In this document: one piece after another, positions 1-10,255 of the stretch
Layout of the letters: each line of letters opens with the position of its first letter
How positions within the stretch are numbered: position 1 is the first letter of the stretch
Origin: Castor canadensis
Taxonomy: Eukaryota; Chordata; Mammalia; Rodentia; Castoridae
Direction of reading: 5' to 3'
Assembly: GCF_047511655.1 (NCBI RefSeq)
Contig: NC_133401.1
Span: 13,424,001-13,488,000 of the forward strand
Length of the DNA stretch: 64,000 nt
The notes under the pieces: model-generated
Told to the model about the DNA's origin: nothing
The model's input: the letters and a program-made list of their open reading frames with translations, nothing else
Database searches by the model: none
Made by a program: the position numbers and the translations under genes

Positions 1-531
1 AAAATAAATAAAATCCTAAAGTTCATGTGGAAGCACAAAAGGCCTTAAATAGCAAAAGTGATCCTGAACAAAAGACCAAGTGGAAGTATCAAAATAACTG
101 TCTTCATACTGTACTACAGAGACATAGTTACAAAAACCACATAGTACACCAAAAAAAAGACACATAAAATAATAAAATAGAACAGAAGACCCAGAAATAA
201 GCCCACACAGTTACAGACAGCTGATTTTTGACAAAGATGCCAAAAACCTGTTGGAGAAAAGACAGCCTCTTCAACAAATGGGGTTGGGAAAATTGTATAT
301 TCACATGTAGAAGATTGAAACTAAATCCCTATCTCTCACCTGATATAAAAATTAATTCAAACTGGGTCAAAGACTTTAATGTAAGACCTGAAACTTAAAC
401 TACTGCTGGAAAACATAGGAAAAACACTGGAAAATGTAAGCATAGGCAACAGTTCCTGAACAGGTTTCCAATAGTTCAGCAAATAAGATTCACAAATGAG
501 GTTGCATCAAACTAAAAGGCTTCTGCACAAC
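1..531 (+). mobile_element. LINE-1 fragment, 3' part of ORF2
   Basis: Degenerate L1 ORF2 C-terminal region, broken by many stops. The conserved block 'gttggagaaaagacagcct' followed by 'cttcaacaaatgg' recurs in the better L1 copies at 17945 and 22980. The copy is cut at the left window edge and ends near 'ggcttctgcacaact', where a SINE stub begins. Confidence 0.85.
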
Positions 532-566
532 TGGGTGCCAGTGGCTCACTCCTGTAATCCTAGTCC
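532..566 (+). repeat. SINE left-arm stub
   Basis: About 35 bp of the B1-like left arm ('ccagtggctcactcctgtaa') lie between two L1 pieces of opposite orientation. The rest of the SINE is missing. Confidence 0.65.
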
Positions 567-3246
567 ATTAACATTAAGTGTTAGTACTGATAGGTATGTG
601 GTGATTCCTGTCATTTAGTTGTCTTAGTTGTTTGAAGGTTTGATTGTGTGTACCTAAGTTGAGGTTACTCTCTACTTTCTTGCTTTTTCTTTTCCTATGG
701 TTTGGTGCTGTCCCTGCCCTTTCATTGTTATGTTGGGTTTCACTTTCTGTGTGCAGAATCCCTTGAAGAATCTTTTGTAGTGGTGGCTTTGTGGTCACAT
801 ATTGTTTTAGTTTCTGCTTATCATGGAAGACTTTTATTGCTCCATCTATTTTGAATGATAGTTTTGCTGGGTAGAGTATCCTGGGGTTGAAGTTATTTTC
901 ATTCAGTGCCCGGAAGATCTCACCCCACGCTCTTCTTGCTTTTAATGTTTCTGTTGAGAAGTCTGCTGTGATTTGGATGGGTTTACCTTCGCATGTTACT
1001 TGTTTTTTCTCTCTTACAGCCTTCAATATTCTTTGCCTAGTTTCTGTACTTGTTGGTTTAAATGATGCTATGTCGTGGGGTTGTTCTATTTTGATCCAGT
1101 CTGTTTGGTGTTCTGGAGGCCTCTTGCATCTGTATGGGAATAGATTATTCTAGATTTGGGAAATTTTCCATTATTATTTTGCTGAATATATTACTCATTC
1201 CCTTTGCTTGCACCTCTTCTCCTTCTTTAATGCCCATGATTCTCAGGTTTGGTCTTTTGATGGAGTCAGTGAGTTTTTGCATTTTCTTTGAACAGGTCTT
1301 GAGTTGTTTAACTAATAGTTCTTCAGTTTTTCCTTTAATTACCATTTCATCTTTGAGTTCTGATTTTCTGTCTTCTGTTTGTTCTATTCTACTGGATTGG
1401 CCTTCCATTTTGTTTTGCAACTCTGTTTTGTTCTTTTTTCTGAGGTTTTCCATATCCTGAGTAATTTCCTCTTTAATGTTGTCTATTTTTGTCCTGAGTT
1501 CATTTATCTCTTTATTGATCTGTTCTTTGTTTCACTTTGGTGTTTATACAGTGCTTCTATGGTTTCTTTTATTTCTTCTTGAGCTTTTTCAAATTCTCTA
1601 TTTTTATTGTCTTGGAATTTCTTGAGTGTCTCCTGTACATTTTGGTTGACCCTATCCAGTATCATCTCTATAAAATTCTCATTGAGTACCTGTAGTATTT
1701 CTTCTTTTAGATTGTTCTTGTGTGTTTCATTGGGTTCTTTGGCATGGTTTATCTTCATTTTGTTGGAGTCTGGATCTGAGTATCTGTTTTCTTCATTTCC
1801 CTCTGGTTCCTGTACTAATTTTTTGCTGTGGGGAAATTGGTTTCCCTGTTTTTTCTGTCTTCCTGTGATTGCCCTTGGTGTTGTTATTGTCCCTGTATTG
1901 TGTACAATTAAGTATTTTCTAGCTTGTACTAATAACAATGGTGATATTTAGAATGGAAGGGTGAGAGGAGATGGAAAGCAAAGAAGTTAAAGAAAAAGGG
2001 AAAAACAAGTAGAAAAAACAAAACAAACAAACAAAAAAGTTTCAAAGATATAAACAGGGAAAGATAGTGTACTAATCAACAGTAAGCTGAACAGACATTA
2101 GAGAGACAGAGAGAGGATCAAAAATAAAAAATGAAAATAAAAATAAAAAATAAATAAATGAAAAAAAATCTCCAAGTTCAAATGCAATAAAGTTTCAGTC
2201 TTAATAATTTTGGTGTTAGTTCCTCAGCCTGCAATCCTGGAGATGGTGTCTCAGAAGTAGTTCTGTCATTGTCTCATCAAAGGGGAAAAGAACTGAAAAA
2301 AAAAAAACACAAAACAAAAAAAAACCCACAAAGTGTCCCAAGTTCAAATGCAATACAATTTCAGTAAGTTTTTCAGCATGCAGGTATAGTTTGGTTGCTG
2401 TCTCATCAAAGGTAGGGAGAAAAAAAAGAGTCTGGAGACAGTTCTGTGAATGGCTATCTGAGGCTGCAGCTCACCTGCCTGCTGCTGTCAGCCTGCTGTT
2501 GCTGGCAGCATTATTTATGCAGATCTCTGGGGTGAGCTTAGCACTCACCTGGCCCTGCAGGCTTTGTTTACTCAGAGTTCTCCTGGGTGTGACCGCCACT
2601 GCTACAAGCTTTCCCCTTTCCAAGCACACTGGGGGAGGTGACACTGCACCCACTTCCTCAGGCCTGTGTGTTTATTTACAGCTCACATGGGAAGTGGTCT
2701 TCCCCCCCTCTCCTGAAGAGTTTTCCTCCCACCTCACTTTTACAAGCTTTCCCGCTCCTGGTTGCTGGGCATGTGCTGCTGCTCCTGCCTTCTCTAGCTG
2801 GCTTGTTATGAGGGATTTCCCCTCCCCCCTTTTCGAGGCTCAGAGCGCCCCACCCTCTTTGCCACATGTCTTTTTTGTTGTTATTGCTTATTATTCAGTT
2901 TTTTTTCTTTTTTCTCTGGGTGGGAGTCAGTCTGTCCAGGGGCCTATGCTGATCTGGCCCAGGGTTGTCTGTGGGAGTACCATGTGTTGCTTAGCTCACC
3001 TTGTGGTCCATGTCTTCCCAAGCCGTCTGGACCCTGGCATCTGGTGGCAGCATGGGAGCCCTCCTGGTTTCTCCATTTAACATGAAGTGGAGATGCTCTG
3101 TGCAGGCTAGAGGTGTGGAGGAGTCAAAGTTTTGCCTCTTTTTGGTGGTTTTTCCTGTAAGGTGTATCTCCAGTGTCTCTCCAAGGTTTTACTTTAGGAG
3201 GTACACTTTCTGCTTCCTCCCTCTAGCTGCCATCTTGGAATCTCCT
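567..3246 (-). mobile_element. LINE-1 5' half: 5'UTR and ORF1 (minus strand)
   Basis: Read on the minus strand, the element starts near 3246 with the usual L1 opening 'ccaagatggcagctagaggg'. It runs through a roughly 1.3-kb GC-richer 5'UTR and then ORF1. ORF1 is in three open stretches (1938-1504, 1453-1145, 1026-574). The first is a Lys/Glu/Gln-rich coiled coil; the second holds the RRM-like motif region with 'RIMGIKEGEE'; the last is the C-terminal domain with 'ADFSTETLKARRAW'. Stops and frame changes between the stretches make it inactive. ORF2 is absent; the copy ends just after ORF1. Confidence 0.9.
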
Positions 3247-3428
3247 TTCCTGCCACTCTCATAAAGATACTTGTGATTATACTTAGAGCCCACCCACATA
3301 GTCCAATAGCATGTCCCCACCTTAATATTCCTAATCTTATCTTTGAAAACCCTTTTCCCACACATGGTAACACTCATAGGTCTCAAAAGAAGACTTGGAT
3401 ATCTTTGGGGACCACTATTTAATCCACT
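3247..3428 (-). mobile_element. Old LTR-like fragment (minus strand)
   Basis: The reverse strand reads 'ggtccccaaagatatccaag' ... 'gggtgggctctaagtataat', resembling the 5' part of old mammalian MaLR/ERVL-type LTRs. Divergence is high and the exact family is not settled. Confidence 0.45.
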
Positions 3429-3436
3429 GTGGATAT

Positions 3437-3627
3437 CTTTGATACAACACCAAAAGTGGTTTCATTTATAAAGTAAAAACCAGTAAAGTTGGACTTCTTC
3501 AAAATTAAAAACATTTCCTCTACAAATAACACAACTCAGAGAATAAAAAAGACAGCCATAGATGTGGAGAAAATATTTGAAACTCACATGTAAGTCAAAG
3601 ACCTTGTATTCAAAATATATAAAGAAC
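3437..3627 (+). mobile_element. LINE-1 ORF2 fragment
   Basis: Degenerate ORF2 C-terminal sequence ('ttcaaaattaaaaacatttc', 'gtggagaaaatatttg'). A dimeric SINE follows directly, and the L1 resumes after it at 3788. Confidence 0.75.
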
Positions 3628-3787
3628 TCTTCTAGCTACTCAGGAGGCAGAGATCAGGAGGATTGTGATTCAAAGCCAGCCCAGTTCACAAAACCCTATC
3701 TCAAAAAAAGTCCATCACAAAAAAAGGACTGGTGGAGTGGCTCAAGGTGTAGGCCCTGAGTTCAAGCTCAGGTACCACAAAAAAATA
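3628..3787 (+). repeat. Dimeric SINE, 5' truncated
   Basis: The left arm begins at 'tagctactcaggaggcagag'. The right arm has 'ggactggtggagtggctcaa' and an A-rich tail. It interrupts an L1. Confidence 0.9.
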
Positions 3788-4535
3788 GTTTAAATACCAC
3801 ATTGTCTTAATCCATTTGTCAGTAGTGGGGCATCTTGGCTGTTTACATAGCTTGCCACAAAGAAGAATGAAATTTTGTCATTCGCAGGTAAATCGATGGA
3901 GCTAGAGAACATCATCTTAAGCTCAGAAAGCCAAAATGGCATGTTCTCCCTCATATGCAGACAATAGACTTAACACAAATGCACCAATATTATGAGACAT
4001 GAGTCACACTAAGGGGAGACCATACAAGGGCAAGGGGAGGAAACTAAAAACTTAAATGTGGTTGATGTGCTAACTGTATAGGAACGAATACAGTAATCTT
4101 AATTTGGCTGAGGCCACTATGGGATGGGAACTAGGAAGTAGTGAAGAGGTCTGGTAGAGATGAACCAATTGGGGGGCTGTAATACACATGTGCATGGTAA
4201 CAATACAAGGAATCTCCCTGTAGAGCTGTCTTTATCTCTAACTAGCGAAAATGCCATGTTCTTCTTATTGTCTTTTATGGTTTTTTTTCCTACAAAATCA
4301 GAGAACAGGAGGGCAGAACAGGTTCTGCCTGGAGGCAGGGGAGGGGGTACAAATGTATTTGCATGTAAGTAAATGCAAAAATAATACCTTTTGAAACTGT
4401 TCCAGGAATGGGGGGAGGGAGAATGAAAGAGAGCAGTGGAGAGAGAGAATTCAAGTATGATATATTTGATATATTGTAAAAATTTTTATAAATACTTCAA
4501 TGTACCCCCATCCAGCACAACAATAATAAAAAAAT
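3788..4535 (+). mobile_element. LINE-1 3' end
   Basis: End of ORF2 ('gaatgaaattttgtcattcg') and a 3'UTR with the G-rich tract near 4331-4350, ending in 'cagcacaacaataataaaaa'. The same 3'UTR recurs at 10256-11135 and 41664-42784. Confidence 0.9.
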
Positions 4536-4544
4536 GAAAGAAGA

Positions 4545-5320
4545 CATTAGGCAACCCCTCAAAAAAGTTTAGCAGTTTCTTACTAACTAAATATACACTC
4601 ACCAAATGACCCACGGATTTCCCTTCTACACATTTATCCTTATCCTTGAAAAAGAAAAACTTCTGTTCACAAAAATCTGCACACTAATGTTTATAGAGAC
4701 TTGATTTTTAATCTCCACAAACTGGAAATGACCCAGGTGTTCTTCCAAGGTGAATGGATAGCAAACTGTGACACTTCCACACAATGGAGCTGCTCAGCGG
4801 TAAAAGAACAAACTAACCACACATGGAAGAACTTGGACAAACCTCAAAGGCTGTATGCTAGATGAAAGAACCCAGTCTCACAAGATTATATACAGTGCAT
4901 TTCCACTCTCACAACATTCTGGAAAACTAAGAATTACTGGAGCCAAGATCAACTCTGTGGTTGTCAGGAGGTCAGAGTTGGGGAGGATCTCAATACAAAG
5001 AGCAGCACAGGGTGAATCTTTGCCGTGGTCAGTCTGCTCAGTCCCTATGGTAGTGGTGTATTCTATGTGTTGTTGTTACTGTTGTTGTTTTGTGATGAGT
5101 TTTTTTGTTTGGTTTGGGGATCAAACCCAGGGTCTTGCACATGCTAAGCCAGCACTCTGCCAGTGAGCTCCATCCTCAGTCCTATGCAGTTGTAAAATGC
5201 CATAGAACCATGCACCAAATAAAGTGAATTTCCCTGTATTGTGATATGCAAATAATGAGTGCCTAATAACACTGAACTACAACTAAAAAATTATGTGCTT
5301 TTACCACAATTAAAATTTAT
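4545..5320 (+). mobile_element. Older LINE-1 3' end
   Basis: Recognisable but diverged ORF2-terminal text ('aatggatagcaaactgtgac', 'cacaatggagctgctcagcg') and an old-type 3'UTR. It is clearly older than the neighbouring L1s. An antisense ID element sits inside it. Confidence 0.65.
5113..5182 (-). repeat. ID SINE, antisense
   Basis: Reverse strand of the tRNA-like ID body ('ggatcaaacccagggtcttg', 'tgctaagccagcactctgcc'). Confidence 0.85.
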
Positions 5321-5322
5321 TT

Positions 5323-5634
5323 TACTGGATGTAGTGGCAGGCACCTATAATCCCAGTTACCTGAGAGGTAGAGAAAAGGACAGCATTTTGAGACCAGCAA
5401 AAACTTAGGGGTCCCTATCTCAAATCCAAACTGGGCATGGTGGTTCATACCTATAATGCCAGCTGCTTGGGAGGGGGAGGTAGGAGGATCAAGCTATAGG
5501 GCCAATCACAGGCAAAAACATGTTTCTGAAAAACAAAGATAAAAAAGTAAAAGGACTGAGGGCATGGATCAAGAGGTGGAGTGCTTGCCTACCAAGCACG
5601 ACACCATGAGTTCAATCCCTTATACCAGTAAAAC
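5323..5634 (+). repeat. SINE with doubled left arm plus ID right arm
   Basis: Two B1-like arms follow one another (starts near 5323 and 5431). An ID arm comes next ('ggactgagggcatggatcaa', ending 'gagttcaatcccttatacca'). It is either a trimer or one SINE inserted in another. Confidence 0.85.
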
Positions 5635-5639
5635 ATATT

Positions 5640-7000
5640 TTTAATTATTGCAAAAGTTTTTCACCACCTAAACAGAGACAGTTCACCTCACAGCATTAGG
5701 CAGGCTGTTGGATAAGGGACAAAGCTCAAGAAGCTGTCAGGGCTTGGGAGTTTGTCCAGTAGAGTGGGGTTCCTGAATGTCAAGAAACTAAAGCCTTAAC
5801 CTTGTGGCCCTCACCAAGTAAGCTTCTTTGCCTTTTCCAACTTAACCTTGCAATGGGGAGTGGGCTCCATAAAGACAGGGGGTCATCGTCTTCATCATTG
5901 GCCCAGGATCTGGGTCATTATGTTCATGCAGTTGTTGGATATCTAAGTGTTTTAGAATGGAGTTTCATGGCCCTGCGTCTTTCCCTCTATCTGCTTCTAT
6001 CTTCCTCCAGTGCCTTCTCCTGGGGGCTGACATGCTATCCCTATGGCCTCCCCCATGGCATTCTGTGATGTCTTAATGACATCCAGGTGTGATTGGATCA
6101 CTCAGCTCTGAGTTCGTTGCTCTCTGCAGCTAAACCTAGGAATGGAAGCAGAATGAGAAGCTCAATCAGACAAGGGAACACAAAGAGCTAGAGGATCTGA
6201 GGGAAAATTCAGGAATGCTAGAGCAGTGGAGTTCCCACAGCAATGGGCAGAGAGTTGAAGAAGCATAGAAGGGCCAGTGGCTCAGCTCTTTGTAAGTCCT
6301 TTATGCCCTTTAGTCACCACCACCAGCTGCTCACAGGTCTCACCAGGTCTGTGTCCTCTTGCAAAGGTTCAAGAGGATGAAGGAGGAGGAAGGTGCTGGG
6401 TTTCTCCCAGCCGAGTCATTGTACTTAGCAGGGTGCTGGGTAGAACCCTCTTCTGTGGCTGCCTCTCTGGCAGAAGGTACTCCACCACACATGAAGACAG
6501 GAAGAAGGGGAACTGCAATAGAGAGCAGACAGACCCAGAAAACTTGGATTCTAATCCCCTTTCACACATCCCTTCTTTTCTCTGAATCTGAGCTCAAGCA
6601 GACAAAGAGGTTTCATCTGCTGTATCATAACAATCAGTTGGTGATGTCTTCTAGAACACTTTGTGAAAGAGACTCTGAGACTGAGAAGAGAGCCACAATT
6701 ACCTATATTTGCCAGAGGTGACAGAGATGTCACAAATATACATCCTAGGTCTTGTCGAACTGATTTTTCAGTTTATTATTGACAAAGTGAAGGATCATTT
6801 ACTAAATGCCAGGAGAGCCCAGGCAGATGAAATTCATAGACCATAACACAGAGAAAACTCCCAGCTTTCAGAACACTTGCATTCTAGTGAATTGAAGCAT
6901 TTATGGTTCCAAAATTGCACATTTTTAAAATAGATTGCATCCAAGGGCAAATGTATCCTTGATTCTCAGTTCGCTGCCAAGGAAATAGTTATTCTGTGCA
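5640..7000. other. Unassigned stretch upstream of the CYP2F-like pseudogene
   Basis: No open frame looks coding and no young repeat is visible. It could include the duplicated 5' flank of the CYP2F pseudogene, but I could not align it convincingly with 60.4-61.3 kb. A MIR-like patch may lie near 6540-6720. Confidence 0.4.
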
Positions 7001-7071
7001 TCTACCATGTTAATCACTGCACTATTCATAATAGCAAAGTTATGGAATTAGCCTAATTGCCTGTCAAAAAA

Positions 7072-7130
7072 AGTCTAGTGAGTGCCTGCCTAGCATGTGT
7101 GAAGCCCTGAGTTCAAACCCCAGTAACAAC
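7072..7130 (+). repeat. ID SINE inside LINE-1
   Basis: Partial tRNA-like body: 'gtgcctgcctagcatgtgtg' and B-box-like 'gagttcaaaccccagtaaca'. Confidence 0.85.
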
Positions 7131-7172
7131 AACAAAAACATAAAAATTAAAAAGAAAATATTATATATGCAT

Positions 7173-7189
7173 ATATATGTGTTTGTATG

Positions 7190-7221
<32 letters not shown>

Positions 7222-7222
7222 A
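7173..7222. repeat. Compound (AT)n-(GA)n microsatellite
   Basis: Alternating AT passes directly into GA repeats, the same compound structure as at 8008-8095. Confidence 0.9.
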
Positions 7223-7685
7223 GTATTATTCAGCCATAAAGAATGAAATATGTCATTTGAAGGAAAATGGATGTAACTAAGCAAAACAAGTCAGACTCAC
7301 CAAGACAAGTTCACACATTTTCTCATATGTGGAATAATGTTGGGGGAGGACATGAAAGTAAAAAGGGGAAGTAGACAACAAAGGGAGGTTGAATGAAAGG
7401 AGAATGGAGAAGGGGGTAAAAAAGGGTAACAGAGGAGTGAATATAACCAAGATACATTATATACCTGTGTGAAATGTCATCATGAAACTCACTACTTCTG
7501 CAATTAATATTAGCTAATAAAATAAAAACTTCCTTCTGGGTTCTCCTCATTTCCCTGTGGAGTCCAAGAAGCACCAACCACAGTCATATGGGGAAAGTAA
7601 AATTGACATAGGAAGGCAGGAAAATGGAATAAAAGTGAAAGGATAAAGACAGAAAATACAGAGAGGCGATAAAGGAACACAGGAA

Positions 7686-7788
7686 GAAGGAAAGGAGGCA
7701 GAGAGAAGTAAGGAAAGAGAGGAGAAAGGAAAGGAAGAAAGAGAAAGAAAGAAAGGAAGGAAGGAAGGAAGGAAGAGAAAGGAGAAAG
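7686..7788. repeat. GA-rich / (GGAA)n low-complexity tract
   Basis: Purine-only run rich in ggaa and gaaa units. Confidence 0.85.
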
Positions 7789-8007
7789 GGGTCATTGTCT
7801 TCTTACTCTCTCTTTGTCTCTGCTGTCTGTTAGTCTCATTCTCTCTCTGCCTCTCTCACTAGCTGTTCTAGCTATTACTGTCTCTCCTCAATCTCTGGTT
7901 CTTCCTCTCTAGATAGACAGACAGACAGATTAATAGATAATATTATCATGATATTTAATTAATATTAAATTGCACTTTTGTTCAATCCTCACTTCCATTT
8001 CAAGCAC

Positions 8008-8035
8008 TATATATATGTGTGTGTGTGTATACATG

Positions 8036-8095
<60 letters not shown>
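8008..8095. repeat. Compound (TG)n-(TA)n-(GA)n microsatellite
   Basis: GT repeats, then about 24 bp of TA, then about 39 bp of GA. It lies about 270 bp upstream of the CYP2F-like pseudogene exon. Confidence 0.95.
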
Positions 8096-8097
<2 letters not shown>

Positions 8098-8368
8098 TTT
8101 GTGGGTGTGTATGAAAATCCCCATGTCTTTCTCTTCATCTGCCATTGTTTATCGCTCTCCCCTTCCCACTCTCCTTCCGTCCTTCCCTTTCTCTCTCTCA
8201 TGTCTAATTCTTCCTGCTTCTATCCATCTCTACATCTTCTCCTCTCCCTGTGCTATCACATCTTTGGTGTATGAAGAAGACATGTTCCAGATGGAGGTGA
8301 GAAAGGCATGGATTTCCCTTTCCAGTCACAACCTCTTTCCCTTTTCCTTTCAGTTGCTTTTCTTCAGT

Positions 8369-8768
8369 GTGGACATTTTCAGCTTAGTCATTTTGTTCCT
8401 GCTCCTGGCTCTTTTCTATCTATGCCTGACCTCAGCTCAATGAGGACCTACTGCTCCCAATGCCCAGACACCTCCCAGTCCTGGGAAACCTGATATAGCT
8501 TCACTCTCAAAATATGCTGACTTCTCTCACACAGGTGTGAGCTTCTCAGCTTGGGACGTCAGGAATAAAAAAGACAAATATAAGCCCTGTCCTCCAGCTC
8601 ACACCTGAGTAGGCAGTATGGACCTGTGTGTACCTTGACTTTGGGTTCCAGGGTAGGGTAATCTTCAGTGGGCACCCAGCTGTGAAGGAGGGTCTTGGTG
8701 ACTATGACTTTAAAATAACTTCGGTGTCTGTAGAGTGACTTCCCAATCCAAGTTCAACAAGAAGGGTG
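8369..8768 (+). pseudogene. CYP2F-like cytochrome P450 pseudogene, exons 1 and 2
   Basis: Exon 1 (8369-8534) translates as VDIFSLVILFLLLALF..., matching the CYP2F N-terminal anchor [15 protein letters not shown]. The start codon is GTG instead of ATG. A stop (8441-8443) ends the first frame; after a frame change the proline hinge reads LPMPRHLPVLGNL, then a stop, then HSQNMLTSLTQ at a preserved GT donor (8535). Exon 2 (8605-8768) matches [10 protein letters not shown]... as LSRQYGPVCT, with further stops and indels. Its acceptor AG has become AC (8603-8604), and the downstream donor GTAAGC has become GTTTTT. The intron between is about 70 bp, against 110 bp in the intact gene at 62392-62501. 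With introns kept, this is a duplicated, not processed, pseudogene. I saw no exons 3-9. Confidence 0.85.
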
Positions 8769-8769
8769 G

Positions 8770-9027
8770 TTTTTGCCCTTCTCCTCCATCCCAGGAAAGA
8801 CTTTACCCACTGTGCTGACAAACATGTCCCCCATTCTTGGTGTCCCTTCTAGTCCTTGCTCTACTGACATCAGATGGCATGGAACCTGCACAATCCAAGA
8901 CCAGGATGAAGCTGTCCATCATTCACTATTCCTAAATATCATCATGATATTAAATTGCACTTTTGTTCAATCCCCATTTCCATTTTAAACATGATCTTAT
9001 TCTCATCCTAATATCTTTCTTTCTTTT
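8770..9027. other. Remnant of pseudogene intron 2
   Basis: The first 25 bp after exon 2 still resemble the intact gene's intron 2 (C/T-rich 'cccttctcctccatccc'). The rest has no recognisable feature. Confidence 0.45.
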
Positions 9028-9227
9028 GCAGTGGTAGGGATTGAACCCAGGGCCTTATGCATGCTTAGGCAACCACTATACCACTAGCCTGCATTCCCAG
9101 TCCTTAGCTGATTTTTGGAGAAACAAGGTCTTGCGTTGCAGCCCAGGCTTACCCGAAACTGATGATTCCCCTGCCTCCATCTCTCGAGTGCTGGGATTAC
9201 AGGCATGTACCACCACACCTGGATCTA
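9028..9227 (-). repeat. Dimeric SINE, antisense
   Basis: ID arm first ('gggattgaacccagggcctt'), then the B1-like arm ('gtgctgggattacaggcatg'), as expected for the reverse orientation. It interrupts pseudogene intron 2. Confidence 0.92.
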
Positions 9228-9234
9228 GCACCAG

Positions 9235-9465
9235 ACCTTGCAGTCCACCTCAACTTCAACCAAATCCCCATTATAAATTTTTACAATACCTCCTTCTACT
9301 ACCATTGGTTAAATAAACTTACAATTTCTTCCCAACCCCAAACCCTACTTTCTATCCCAAATGCTGTCCATATTGGCCTATTTTCAACCCATCACATAAC
9401 AACCTTACCAAATCCTAATAAACCAAACCCATCCCCCCTTTCCATTCCCATTGTGAAAAAGTAAA
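9235..9465. repeat. C/A-rich degenerate tract (CYP2F intron 2 type), part 1
   Basis: G-poor sequence built of variants of 'ccaaatccc', 'ccaactcca' and 'tatccc'. The same composition and vocabulary fill intron 2 of the intact CYP2F gene (62840-63500), which supports shared ancestry of the two loci. Confidence 0.6.
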
Positions 9466-9924
9466 AATCTACAAAAGAGAGTGAAAATCAGCTTGGACCC
9501 AAAAAGAAAACACTGTCCTGTCATTAATTAGACTGGGAGAACAGGCATATAAAAAGCAAGCTACAAAGTTAACAGGAGGCATGTTTCTTCCCAAGGTTGT
9601 GTGACACTAGGACCCCCTATGGAGAATGACTACTGATTTTGCTACTATTAACTTCACCATGTGCATTTGTACACCAATATATTGCTGAGAATGTATGATT
9701 GTTAACTCACTCGTGCTCAAGATGTATAACTTAACCGTTAGTTTATCCCCACTTCTCTTAAGCATTCTTTTGAAGACCAATCTAGAATTGATTCCTACAT
9801 GTCTTGGCTCCTTCTCATTGCTCTTAATGACTGTCACTCTATGGTATCTCTGTATTGTATTCCCTTCCATATCAAGTCAACTAACCTGACTTTATCAAAT
9901 TACAGTACTGTTTCTGGTGGCTTT

Positions 9925-10165
9925 TGTTTATTAGACTTGAACACGTCCTACCCAACCCCATTATATTACCAACTCCACCTTCCAAATCCATTCCTATCAC
10001 CAACTTCAATCTAACCCATCAAATATCATATTTGATCTATTTTAATAAGATAACCTATCAATCATTTGTCAGCTTCATCACCAAACCCAATTTCACTCCC
10101 ATAACTCCATGGCGAATTTCAATTATGGCCATCTCAAAAAATCGTAACTCCAGCTCTCACTGAAA
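9925..10165. repeat. C/A-rich degenerate tract (CYP2F intron 2 type), part 2
   Basis: Continuation of the CYP2F intron-2 vocabulary ('ccaactccaccttccaaatc', 'caatctaacccatc'), which ends just before an L1 insertion. Between the parts (9466-9924) the sequence is not recognisably repetitive. Confidence 0.6.
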
Positions 10166-10255
10166 ATTCAATGCCTTGTCCTATTCGGACTTGGAAAAAT
10201 CAACTGTCGCTGTGGTTTAAGCACAGATCTTTTATCCAAAATATTATGAAGTTGA

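Larger units (their letters stand above)
7005..7535 (+). mobile_element. LINE-1 3' end
   Basis: 'tattcataatagcaaagtta' through 'ttattcagccataaagaatg' to the A-rich end near 7535. Interrupted by an ID element (7072-7130) and an AT/GA microsatellite. Confidence 0.85.

Noticed and set aside
2391..3080. 229-codon plus-strand open frame
   Set aside because: It is the antisense of a minus-strand L1 5'UTR, which is GC-richer and stop-poor; no domain is visible.
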